DNA of 64,000 bases from NCBI RefSeq assembly GCF_004337985.1, contig NC_043740.1, positions 4,886,990 to 4,950,989 on the forward strand. The letters run 5' to 3'. Of this stretch, positions 48,141-59,260 are shown piece by piece. A model generated the notes under the pieces. The model was not told where the DNA came from. It was given only the letters and a program-made list of their open reading frames with translations, and did no database searches. The position numbers and the translations under genes were made by a program. Origin of the DNA: Pyricularia pennisetigena. Lineage: Eukaryota; Ascomycota; Sordariomycetes; Magnaporthales; Pyriculariaceae. Each line of letters begins with the position of its first letter. The first letter of the stretch is position 1.

Positions 48141-50025
48141 TAGTGAGTGACCCATAAGTGGACATGCACCTGAAGTGGACACCTGTTTTGTTAGTAATTT
48201 CTAGCATCCTTAACATAGCCCACCTACTTTAACACGATAACGCACCGCAAATAACGCGTTTTTAAAGCCGAAAAAAACCGTGATACCGAGAAATTCGGAG
48301 TTAAAACTTACCCAGGCGGTTAAAACCGTAAAATTAGGCGTTTGGAAAAATAAAGCGGCCGCGTAGTGGGCCGTACCAAAAACCACCCTTATGCGTCGCT
48401 TTAACGGCGTTTTCGATCGAAAACAAACCCATAAACCGTATTAGCTACTCTTTGACGAATAGGAAAAATTCGTTAACCGTTAGATCAAAATCGAAAAATT
48501 CGCTGGAAAGGCGCCCACGCACCAAATAATTAAAAATTTCGCTTTTTTTTTAATACCGCCGAAAAAACGCGTAAACGCCTTCGGTAAACGTTGGTTAGCC
48601 GGTTTTTTACGCCGTAATAAAAATAATTAAACCAAATCCGGGATTTTTTTAAAGGGTGCGCGAGTTAAAAAAACCACGGCCGAATCGATCCGGGCGTTTT
48701 ATAGCTAATACCAACGAATAATTACCGAATTCGAAATTAAACCCAAATATATCGTAAATGTGGACGAACACGGCTTCCAACAAGGCGATACAGCGGCCGG
48801 AAAAATATACGGTTTATTTTTCGTAAAATGCCGGAATTAGGTTAAAATTATACACACGTCAAATACCATTTGGGCGTCGATTATTAAGGCGGTAATTGCA
48901 AAAAGAAGAAAATTTACTTTAACCGTGATCCAAACGGGTAATATTTTACAAACGCAATGGTTTCCACCTAATATTAAAGATTAGGCGTACGATTCGACTC
49001 CCACGGGCTGGTTTAACTTTAAAATCGCTTTTAAATGGCTAAAACAGTTTTTTTTACCTAAAACGAAGCCAGATATTAGTACAAATTGGCGGTTATTAAT
49101 ATTGGATTAAATTTTAACGCATTAATTAGCTAAATCTATATTTAAAACGTTTAAAAACAGGGTTTTCCTCGAATATTTACCTGCTTATAACTCATATTTT
49201 ACTTAACCGTTAAATATTTCTATTTTTGGCCCTATTAAAACCTATTACCGGTAATATATAAAATTTTTTACGTCGTTAAATATTACTGCGTTTAAATAAC
49301 GAAAACGGTTTTTTACCGCCTATCGAAACGCTTTTGCAACCGGTTTATCGGTTTACAACGTAATCTCCGGTTTCCGCAAAACCGGGATTTGGCCGGCAAT
49401 ACCCCCTTAAACATCAATTCCGGATCGAATGGTAAATCCTAACCTAAAAATTACCCAGGTAACGATTTTTAACCGTAATTCGGATTAGGATATGGCCAAC
49501 GTTATTTTCGGGACCCCAAAAACCTTTCAAAATATTAAAAAGCAAATTATGTAAATAATAGGCCGGTTGGGCGAATGCAAAAAAAATTTGGCTAATTTTG
49601 TACAAAAGGTATCCAAAACTATGGATTATTAAATTGTTTAAATCGCGAGTTTTACCTCCGAAAATAAGCGGTTAAACGAAAAAATTAAGATTTTCAAACC
49701 TGTATTTAAAAAACGCGTGCGCCGCGAAGCCCAAAACTCTTTTTATAAACAGGCCGGTATATAGGAAGCGGTTTACGGCCTGGATTAAAAAAGGGCGGCC
49801 ATGGAGGTTAAAATCCGGCAATAACACCGAAATTAGGATTAGGACCAGGGATTTACGGCTTCATTTTTGGATTATAATGTAAAGGAGCTTTTTGCGAATT
49901 AATAAATATAGGTTTTATTGCGATTTACTGCGGAAAAACGATTAATTGCATGTTCGTTGTTTTTATGGCAGTTCTTCGGGAGGGTGTCCACTTCAGGGGC
50001 ATGTCCACTTCTGGGTCACCCACTG
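48141..50025 (+). mobile_element. Pogo/Fot1-like DDE transposon inserted in the terminal TA of element B
   Basis: 1,885 bp with inverted ends TAGTGAGTGACCC and GGGTCACCCACTG, flanked by TA. The ends continue as AAGTGGACATG and a matching CATGTCCACTT. In the plus strand a degraded DDE transposase reads KYIVNVDEHGFQQGDTAAGK (near 48750), WFNFKIAFKWLKQFF and FGPIKTYYR, with numerous stops. The VDEHG Asp is the first catalytic residue. Non-functional now. Confidence 0.85.
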
Positions 50026-50027
50026 TA

Positions 50028-50779
50028 GGTCAAATTAACAATAGAGCGATAAATTACGTGCAATGCCGCACAGGCCAACAGCGCGTGACTCGCCCGCCCA
50101 ATTGCGAGTATAAGACGGAAGGACGTTCCGAAGCTCACCTCCAGACAGTTTCATAGAACACACTTAAAAGAGAATATATATGTTTATATTCGTATAACAA
50201 CGTTCCGCTGATCGATCGACATTACGAAAAGCCTATTAACAAACACTTTATTATTTAATACTAAGAACCGCAAATAGACGAGTATTTAATTTGGATGTTT
50301 AATGATAAACTTTCCCAAAATACGCATATTATTTTCCGCCAACCAAATTTCATAATATGGGCTATATTGCAATAAATATAACCCTCGGATATGAACCTTT
50401 TGTACACCCGCTTTTGGCACCTATTGGGGCGGAAGGTTGGAGATTTTTAGAGATAAATTTTATCATTATTCGTTAAAATGTGCGATAAATACAATAATAC
50501 ATTAAAACAAAATCATATAAAAATGATTATATTTGTTTTTCATTATATTACCCTATGTTTGATTGAGATATATGCTTTCAATTAATTATACGGATAAATA
50601 TACTTTATTTATTACATTTTATCCAAATTTAAATAACACCGGTACTTTCTTTTTTACGTTATGCTTACTTTTTATTCGCCCCAATACGAAAGCCCGCGGG
50701 CCCCTTTTTACCGGTTTAAAAACCCCTAAACTATTACGTCCCCTAACTAAGATCCCACGGGTTACCGGGCCGGGTTGGG
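50028..50779. other. Single-copy-looking DNA between the pogo element and the secreted-protein gene
   Basis: It begins with the right GGTCAAAT duplication. The first roughly 130 bp are less AT-rich; the rest is AT-rich without a recognised repeat. A stretch near 50640-50665 on the minus strand (AATAAAAAGTAAGC) could serve as a 3' processing signal for the gene at 50780. Confidence 0.4.
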
Positions 50780-51202
50780 TTAAAACTGTTTTTGGATTTT
50801 ACCAGGCCTTCCATAGTTAATATCATCATTTTCAGATTTCCGGCTTTTTTTTTCTGGATTGATTGCCATAACGCAACCTCCCGTAAGTCCATGGCCTGGC
50901 GGTAGAGCTCCCTCCACCAAATACGCAAGGCAATTTCCAGTAGCCCTAAAAGAAAATTTAAACCCCAGGTATTCCCAACTGGCACATTCGCCAGGTTGAA
51001 TTAGCCTCGGGAATTGTCGGACCCAATCTAACATATTTCCTAGTTTGTAAATTGCTATCCGACATTCCAAAGGCTCTTTTGGAACGATTCTAAAACCTGG
51101 CGGAAGGGTTATTGGCCGACTAGGATCTTGATCGATAGCGGAACCAGCTAATACCATGGGCGCGGCCATAACGCCGGTGGCGAAAATTTTAGAGAAACGC
51201 AT
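50780..51202 (-). CDS. Small secreted protein candidate (effector-like orphan) in the TE compartment
   Basis: An intact 140-codon frame. The ATG at 51202 is preferred over one six codons upstream because MRFSKIFATGVMAAPMVLAG is a classic signal peptide, with cleavage near residues 21-22. The mature protein has four cysteines (about 47, 73, 91, 110), enough for two disulfides, and a Pro/Gly-rich middle (LPPGFRIVP, LPPGHGLTGG). The tail is lysine-rich (EKKSRKS ... KIQKQF). I recognise no domain. No stops occur, and CpA is retained throughout, unlike the mutated transposons either side, so it seems to have escaped RIP or arrived or been maintained since. Small secreted Cys-containing orphans in AT-rich repeats are the usual profile of fungal effectors, but that role is inference; expression is unknown. 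An unspliced single exon is assumed. Confidence 0.65.
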   Translation of the reverse strand: MRFSKIFATGVMAAPMVLAGSAIDQDPSRPITLPPGFRIVPKEPLECRIAIYKLGNMLDWVRQFPRLIQPGECASWEYLGFKFSFRATGNCLAYLVEGALPPGHGLTGGCVMAINPEKKSRKSENDDINYGRPGKIQKQF

Positions 51203-51567
51203 AGATTCGTTTATAATCAAATAACAGCGTTCGGAGTTTGACGTGTTTTGCTTTGAATAAAAGCGTAGTGAAAATGGAAAAGAATGTAAGAATTTGAAAA
51301 AAGCAGGAAATAGTATATGTAAAATAAAGGCGGAATATATTGTAGCAATATTTGTACAATGGAACTACAATAAGGGTACGGACGGGTGAAGGTTTATACT
51401 AATATTAAAATAAAAATGGGGAACTAGACGCTGCTAATAATATAAAAAGAAATTTTAAAAATTGCAAACATTGGAAAATAGAAACATTTTATTTTTAGTT
51501 TCATTTTAAATAGCAATTGCTGCCGGTAATGCCAAAAAAACAAAGTTTGCCTAGCCAATAACAGATT
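51203..51567. other. Upstream region of the secreted-protein gene
   Basis: About 365 bp to the border of element D, probably containing the promoter. On the gene strand there are CTTTTATTCAAAGC and TTATTTGATTATAAA words, but no clear TATA box was identified. Confidence 0.35.
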
Positions 51568-52382
51568 ATGGTTTCAGGGTTTATCCTTGAACGAAAGCTC
51601 CGCAATGGATCCACTTCGTGGCTTTATTGCGGCGTTGGTTATATTTGTGGGTTGAATCCACCCAATTTCGCGTTTATTTAAGTTTGAGGATGAGTTGTCG
51701 AATTTCGCCGCGTATGGCGGTGTTTCCGTTTCTTCGGCGACGAAGACTCCGTTATAACAAACATAAATATAGATTGTAAAAATATACGGTTTATGCGTTG
51801 AGAAGACGATTTAGACGGATTATTAACAGCAATTTAATTTATACTTTTATTTGTTATAACGGCCGAATGGAATACCTGCTGGTTTTGATTGGCTTATGGC
51901 GAAACTATTTTTTCGGTTTTTTGTCGATTTTCGATTTGTTTTGAATTTGTTTTTGTTATTTCCGGAAAATTAAGGTTTTTGCACGGGGAAGGGGGGTGGG
52001 TGGTATACTTGTAAGAAGCGATATACATAATTTTGCATTGATATTGGACTATATAAGCCGTTAAATAAGTCCGGTGGGTAAAGTATATTTATTATGCAAT
52101 GTTTGTAACCGAAACGCTTTTATGTTTTTTTCCAATTTTAAAGATAATAAAATCAAAATTTCAGAGATTGGATGACGTATGAAAGGAAGCGTGAAAATGA
52201 AATCCGATTTTCCGTTTTTTGGTTTAATTATTTTTGTATATAGAAAAACGATAAACACGTATTATATTTCTTTTTTAATTTGACAAAACTCCGTTGGAAG
52301 AAAATCAAATAATGATTATATATAATATTGTTACATAAAAGTTATATTTGGGTTTTATTTGCTTTTATTAGCGTTAGTTGTA
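51568..52382 (+). mobile_element. Element D: truncated copy of the A/B family
   Basis: It starts TGGTTTCAGGGTTTATCC, corresponding to the left end of A, keeps the GAGGATGAGTTGTCGAATTTCGCC block and one internal unit (about 51980-52220), then stops at LTR X6. It is more diverged than A or B. Confidence 0.7.
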
Positions 52383-53410
52383 TCCATTGTTTTGCAAGTA
52401 ATTGGTCCACTTTTATTCCAAATGATAAACAGCCGAAGAGGGGTTGTCGGGGTTGTTAAATTCTCCATTTACTTTATAAAATAAGAGGTGCGATTTAGGG
52501 GTTAGCAAATGGGGCTAACCCAGTACCGGGTATAATACTCACCCTGCAATTACAAATTAGCTACCCTATGCTACTGCGTATAACCCCAGAGATAGTCTTG
52601 TTAACAATATGGGTTACTGATAGGGGTTTAGGCATTAGCCTAGGAGCGGCGTGGTGCTAGTTGGGCTAAAAAGGTCTGTGATTGCAGGGGTTTAAAGCCT
52701 GTAATTGGAGGGTTTAAATGCACTAAATGCACCAAAATTGTTCACTAAAGTGGTTCACTGATTTTGGGATTAATAGCTTAAATTCGTTGGTGGGGGAGAT
52801 TTTGCTTTATCTCCCTTATATACTCTCCAACATCGGAATGGGGGTCCGCACCCCAGAAAGCGTTCCGGTGCCGCACACGATTTTCCAAAAAAATATTTTG
52901 TATGGGTTTTGGAAAAAATACCCTTATTTCCATATAAACCATTTCTGGGTTCGCACTAATTTGCTAATTTGGTGTAACTTTTTAACCCGGTACAGGGTAA
53001 ACCCCATTCGCTGACACTTTAAATCGCAACTCCTGCAACACATAAAATATAGCGGAAAATCCGACAACCCCGACAGCCCCATTTCGGCACTATCTATTGT
53101 AGCTTATATACAAATTAAAGTGGACTCATTATATGCTTAATAACGCATATAAGTAACAGGTTTATATAATAATAAAGGTGTTTTTTTCAAAAAAGCCTTC
53201 ATAAAATAATTTTTCGGAAAATTATTTGGGGTACCGGAACGCTTTCTGGCGTGCGGACACCCATTTCAATGTCGGAAGGTATATAAGGGATATTAAGCAA
53301 AATCTCCCCTACCAATTAACTTAGACTATGAAACTTAAAGTAAATATTATTAATTTGGTGCATTTAATGCATTGAACCCCTGTATTTACAGGTTTTATAG
53401 CATTAATAAG
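52383..53410 (+). repeat. LTR X6, split by LTR X7 and lacking both ends
   Basis: Plus-strand X sequence occupies 52383-52608 and resumes at 53159-53410 after the inserted X7. The extreme ends are missing or diverged. Confidence 0.7.
52609..53158 (-). repeat. Solo LTR X7 nested in X6
   Basis: A complete reverse-strand copy from TGTTAACAATATGGG to GCATATAAGTAACA. The flanks together reconstruct X6, showing insertion of one family member into another. Confidence 0.8.
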
Positions 53411-54383
53411 TGTTAATGATACTATGGTGGTAGGGGTAAAAATCCCCATCCCTGAACAGTGGTGGCGACTTTGCAGGTGGGTGGAACCCCGATCCAATAT
53501 TGTAGCAAAGTATGGACGCGTGCTCGTTGGGGTTCGGTAAAGTGTTTCGTTATTATGGCGATTAGCGTTAATTTTAATAGCGATTTTATTTTGCAGGGCT
53601 GAATAACACGTTACGGTTTTGAATATTTAATAACAAAATATATTATAAACTCGATCGCGGTTTTAAATTTAGGCTTTAAAATCGTGAAATCAATTTACAA
53701 TTGCGATACCTGCAAAAAAGTACGAAGTACCTGTGGGTCAAAAGTTTTAAATTATATTGACGTCGTGAAAGTTACATCGACAAATATACGGTGACAGGGG
53801 GTGGTTCTTTTTGCCTGCCACCATAGTATGCGTTACTTTGCATGTAATGGGTCCACTTTTATCTGTGTACAAGCCACAATAAATAATGCCGAAGTGGGGC
53901 TATCGAAGTTGTCGGATTTTCCGATTTTGTATTGCAGGAGTTGCGATTTAACGGTTAGCGAATGGGGTTAACTACCCTATACCGGGTTCGACACCCACCC
54001 TGGACCTACGAATCAAATACTCTGCATCGTGTTAAAAATTTCACCGAATTAGCAAATTAATGCGAACCCAGAAATGGTTTATATAATAATAAGGGTGTTT
54101 TTTTCAAAAAAGCCTTCATAAAATAATTTTTCGGAAAATCGTGGGCGGCACAGGAACGCTTTCTGGCGGGCGGACCCCCACTTCAATGTCAGAGGGTATA
54201 TAAGGGAAATAAAGCAAAATCCCCCCCACTAATTAATTTAAGTTATTACTCCCAAAATTAGTGTACCATTCTAGTGCATTTAGTGCATTTAAGCCCTGTA
54301 ATTACAGGCCTTATAGCGCAACTAGCACCACGCCGCACCTAGGCTAATGCCTAAACCCCTGTTAGTAACCCTTATTATTAACA
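53411..54383 (+). repeat. LTR X8, split by a MITE
   Basis: It begins TGTTAATGA at 53411, is interrupted by the MITE, resumes at TGCGTTACTTTGC and ends TTATTAACA at 54383. Removing the MITE and one TA restores the usual X start. Confidence 0.8.
53422..53826. mobile_element. 405-bp TA-flanked MITE
   Basis: Ends are CTATGGTGGTAGG... and ...CCTGCCACCATAG, inverted and flanked by TA (53420-53421 and 53827-53828). No coding frame. Size, TA duplication and inverted ends indicate a Tc1/mariner- or pogo-type miniature element. Confidence 0.75.
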
Positions 54384-54575
54384 GGCTATAAACCCGGCAA
54401 GGTTTTAATTCGTGCATTAAAGTGCATTTCGCGTCGCTGAAAAGGTTTAATTTGAGGCTTTATTTTGGTTATTGTGGCATTTTTACATGACGAATATTGA
54501 CGAAAATATTGCTCTGTTTATGCAAAATTGTTTATGGTGAGTAATAATTTAAAACCTTCTCCCCTACATTGACAG
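54384..54575. other. Spacer between LTR copies
   Basis: About 190 bp of AT-rich sequence without a recognised repeat or gene. Confidence 0.35.
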
Positions 54576-55178
54576 TGTTAATTATATGCGTTATCTAGCA
54601 TGTAATGGGTCCGCTTTTATTTGTATAAAAGCCACAATAGATAGTGCCGAAGTGGGGCTGTTGGGGCTGTCGGATTTTCTATTATATTTTGTATATTGCA
54701 GGAGTTGCGATTCAAAGTCAGCGAGTGGGGTTTCACCCTGTACCGGGTTTAATACCCACCCTGCATTGACAAATTAGCTACCCTGTACCGGGTTGAAATT
54801 CTCACCAAATTAGCAAATTAATGCGAACCCAGAAATGGTTTATATGGCGATGACGGTGTTTTTTCCAAAACCCATACAAAATAATTTTTCGGAAAATCGT
54901 GTGTAGCACCGGAACGCTTTCTGGCGTGCGGACCCCCACTTCGATGTTGGAGAGTACATAAGGGAGATAAAGCAAAGTCTCGCCCACCAATATATCTAAG
55001 CTATTAATCCCAAAATTAGTAAACCACTTTAATGGGTAATTTTAGTGCATTTAATGCATTTGAACTTTATAATTACAGGTATTAAACCCCTGTATTTACA
55101 GGTTTTTTAGCCCAACTAGCACCACGCCGCACCTGGGCTAATACCTAAACCCCTGTTAGTAACCCATATTGTTAATAA
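54576..55178 (+). repeat. Solo LTR X9
   Basis: Starts TGTTAATTATATGCG and ends CATATTGTTAATA. It is slightly long because the region near 55060-55110 (TTTATAATTACAGGTATT / CCCTGTATTTACAGG) is duplicated. Confidence 0.8.
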
Positions 55179-55899
55179 GGTCCGCCATAAGGTATTGCAA
55201 ATTTAACTTTTCCGAATTTTGGCCTATAGCCTGCAGGGCCCGTTGGGTATTGCTTTGGGGTTCGGTACAGGTAGGGAAACCCCCTCCAGGGCCCGTAGGT
55301 ACTGATTTCGTACATTTAAGGGGTGGATTTGCACGTTGGTATTCGCTAATTTAGCTATTAGGGAGTTAAAATGGTTTTTAAATTTGTTACGATTAAGGTA
55401 TCGGGTAACCTGTTCTCAGGGTAGAATATAGTCGGTTAAAGCAGTTGAGCGTTTTAACTGGGTAACTGTGGTTCTTAATAATTGGGGTAAAATTATAGTC
55501 GCTTTTATAAAAGTATTAAGGTTAACTTAAATATAGTTGCTGCTAAGCAATCCTTAAATCGAATTTATTTACATGGTAACAATCGTGTTTTATATAATCC
55601 GCTGTCCTAAATGGAATATATGGAATATACTCCATAGCCAGGATATCTTTTGTTTTGCTATAATTAATATATAATATATCAATTATATCGCTTTTTGGCG
55701 CTTACATGGGGTTACGTAATTTATTCCTCATATAATTTTATTTTCTATCGGTCGGTGTTTTCTTCGGTCGAATATCGTTAAAAAGGGTATAACCCCGGCT
55801 AATCTTATTAATACCGGCCCAATTATTTGGTCGTAATAGTAGGTTTCCTTTCCTTCAACCAATTCCTTTTAGCTTTGAAATAGTTTATATTTTCATAAT
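55179..55899. other. Unassigned repeat-derived DNA
   Basis: Includes a comparatively GC-rich patch (about 55225-55310), possibly the 3' part of the adjacent gypsy element. No domain is recognisable. Confidence 0.35.
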
Positions 55900-58770
55900 T
55901 TTTGTTTTTAATTGTATATTCCTTTTTTTGCTAAGCTTTTTACGCTATATTTAATCGCTCAATTAAATTTTGTGGTTGCACGTCCACCGTTCGTCGCAAC
56001 GATTTGTTTTTTGTTTTGTTTTTCGGCGGTCTAAATGTTTTTTATTTTCTTCGCGAGTCACACGGGATTGCGAAATGTGTTATATCGTTTCGGGATCTTT
56101 TTTGCTAAATCGAATATATTCGCTTTGGTCGCTCGCGATGCGATATTACTGGTATTTCCCGACAATTCTTATATAAAATCGCGGTTTAATATTTAAAATT
56201 CGAATTTAAATTAAAGCGGCGGAGGAAAAAATCCTTCGTTTCTATAAATCAAAATTATTATGGTTTAATAAAATGAGATAGAAGGTTCGTCGTAGTATCG
56301 ACAATTTGGAGGAATTGGATTAAATGGTACTTAAAAAGGCAAAATAAAAAAAAGGCGGCGATCGGCCGAAATTTTTCCTGTAATGTTTTTGGCATCGCTT
56401 TTTCCGGATTCCAATTTTACCTAGGACTCGTCCTTTTCAATGAATTCTTTAAATTCTTGTTTGTTGGATAAAATAAATCTTTTTGCGCAGCATTCAATTG
56501 GTGAATTATTTTATTTATATATTTTGGTTTATAATAAGTGATAATCGTTTTTTTGTAAATCCGTTTGGTGGTATGGTTTCGAATCCTGGTTAACTCTTAA
56601 TTTTGGGAAATAGTAAATGGTGCTTTTTCAAATCGTCCGATTTTTGGTTAATTTGTTCGTAAATCTGATTCCTAATAATATTGGCGGAATAATATTTGGT
56701 AATTTTGTAAATGGTTAAAAGGTTTCCAATATTATTTTTTTCCCACTTATAATTTCTGCATTTAATAAAGTATTTTGTTTTACCGTGGTTGCGTTTATGC
56801 TCTAATATTCTTTCGATTTCGTACGTTTTTATTCGTCGATTGCGATTTTTTTTTATATATTGGTACCGTGTGGTGCTGGTTTTAATAATAATGCGTGGAA
56901 CGCTGTGTGAATGCTCATAGTTTCTGGCAATAATAATTAGTAATTGGTTTCGCTAACCTTTCTATTAATTTTAAAACGTTTAAGCTTTTTAAAATTAAAC
57001 TTGCTATTTGGTCGCTTTGTTTAAATATTACGTCGAACAAAATAAACGTTATCTCCCTTTTGGAAAAATAGTCCCTTTATCCGATATAGGTTGGCGTATT
57101 TGGTCATTTTTGCTCGTACGAATTCTAATTTTTATTGGAATTTCTAAGAATGTTTTCGTAATTCGTTTGCTTGTTTATCGGTTCGTGGGGCCTTAATTGT
57201 GGTTTTTGGTTCTCCATGTACCGTAAAATTAAATCCGTAATTGGTATTAAGCGGGATTATTTTAGTATTTTTGATTATTAAACTATTGCACGCGAATTGC
57301 ACCGTCGGTAATAATTGTACCCAATTATCCTATTTATAATTTATATAATATTTTAGGTATTATCTTAATATCTGGTTCGCTTGTTTTATTTATCCATTTT
57401 TCTGTGGGTGGAATATTGTAAATTATTTATAATTAATTTTTAATTATTTGAATTAACGTTTCCGATACTTTAATGTAAAAAACTTATTTTTATCCGTATT
57501 GATATTTTCTAGAACTCCGTAATTGCTAATAATTATTCGTAAAAGTGCGTAAGCGATTTTTTCGGCGCTAGTCTTTTCCTTATAAAGTAGGAAATCGGCG
57601 TATTTGGTAAGTTTGTCCATTATAATTAATATGCTATTATATTGAGTTTTAGTAGATGGCTTTTCGGAAAAGGGTAATTCAAAGATGAAATCCATAATAT
57701 TGGTTTACCATATTTTACTAGGGGTTGGTAAAAGCTGTAAAGGCCTGTAAAGTTTATGTTTTGCGGTTTTACTTTTTGCGCAAAATTCGCAATTTTTAAT
57801 GGCTTTTCGTATTTTTTACCGTATTTTTTTCAAAATTGTAATGCTATTTTAGTCGTTTCCATATTTTGGAAAGTTTCGGTGGTCGTGGACCTTATTCCCA
57901 TGGATCTTTCGTATTTTCTTCGGTATAATTACTTTATTAATTATTATAAAACTTTGGTCAACGGGTAAAAGGTCTCCGTTGTCGTTTGCTGTAAAGATCT
58001 TTCGTGTTTTTTACGATATTATATTCTTATAATTTCTTTTTGGGTCAAAGGCGTCCGCCCTACCCTTTTTTGTTTTTTTTTTGGTATATAATCCCAAAAT
58101 AGAATTTTAATAGGAATTTTACCTTTATAATTTCTCGTTTACTTAACATTTTGCTAATGGTAAAATGGGTAGGTTTTTATAATCCGTATAAATTAATGCT
58201 TCGTATTTAATTCCGGATAGCTGTGGCTTCCTTTTTTCGAATATTTGGATAATGGCCATAAATCTTTGATCCTGGATTTGGTATTTAAACTGTGGATTGT
58301 ACAACTTTTGTAATTAAACGGCGCAAAGATGCAGGCGTTCTTTTCCGTTTCGCTGGCTAAATCATCCTCGAATCATATAATTGGATGCGTCGGTTTCAAT
58401 TTCGGAATGTTTTGTTAAATCTAGGATTTTAAAAATTGGTTTTCGTGCTATTAAATTTTGTAACTATTCGAAAATTTATTATATTTGCTCCGTCTATTGG
58501 AATTTTAAATCCTTTTTCATTATATTGGTTAATGGGGTGGCGATCGCGCCGTAACCTTTGAATGAACCTTTTATAAAAATCAATAAATTCGAAAAATGCC
58601 CGAACATTTTTTTCGTTTTATAGTTGGGGCCATTTTTTTACTACCTGGATTTTTAATTTTTCCATCCTAATTTCTCCAGGGTCGATAATATATTTTGGGA
58701 ATTTAATTTGCTTATTGTAAAACATACATTTTTCGGGATTAATTAAAAATTGAACGTTTGATTATTTTTA
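55900..58770 (-). mobile_element. RIP-degraded Ty3/gypsy pol region
   Basis: On the minus strand, near 58750-58500, RT-like sequence reads NPEKCMFYNKQIKFPKYI then VRAFFEFIDFYKRFI, the end of a gypsy reverse transcriptase. Further along, 57695-57453 reads MDFIFELPFSEKPSTK and SILIIMDKLTKYADF, the integrase core. RT before integrase is the Ty3/gypsy order. Stops are frequent and the 5' part is cut at 58771 by an LTR Y fragment. Confidence 0.75.
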
Positions 58771-59187
58771 ATGCGGGGTCACGTGACATGATTTGGCCTT
58801 ATTCATGTGACTGACCTGCCGACCTACTGAGACTAACGCCCCATTGAGCCTAACGGCCTATTGTGCTTATGCATGCACAGAAAATCTGCGACCACAACGG
58901 GATTCGAACCCACGCTCTTCAACAACGGATATATGATATAGATTATGGTACGTGAATTATACGACTAAACTAGATTATATATGACGTTGTTGTTTTGTTG
59001 TTGAAACTATGAACAAAGACGTGATATATAAAGCTTTGTGTGTATAATAAACGCGAATACGTTTTATTTGTTATTTATTTATTTATTCGGTGCAGGGTGA
59101 TTAATAGAATGAGCCCGTGCTAGCCGTTATAAGATAATGCAGGGTAGCTGATGTAATTAGCCCTGCGCTAGCCATGTTCACAATCCA
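58771..59187 (-). repeat. Truncated LTR Y, reverse strand
   Basis: It matches roughly the first 410 bp of LTR Y and ends ...CTAGCCATGTTCACA. The tRNA-like B box reads GGGATTCGAACCC on this strand, a closer match to consensus than in the full copy. Confidence 0.8.
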
Positions 59188-59189
59188 AT

Positions 59190-59260
59190 CCCTGAAGCTT
59201 TGGTTTTATTATCGTTAAAGTTGGTAAAAATATCAACGAGTTTCGATTATAAATTATATA
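59190..59260 (-). repeat. Small fragment of the A/B element interior
   Basis: TCCCTGAAGCTTTGGTTTTATTATCG and following sequence match the internal unit of element B; the TA at 59259-59260 is the pogo target. Confidence 0.6.

Noticed and set aside
48141..50025. Helitron or MULE explanation for the TAGTGAGTG-ended element
   Set aside because: TA duplication, inverted ends and DDE transposase motifs place it with pogo/Tc1-like elements.
30155..50035. A and B as terminal repeats of one 18-kb giant element
   Set aside because: Each of A and B has its own pair of ends and its own 8-bp duplication, so they are separate inverted insertions.
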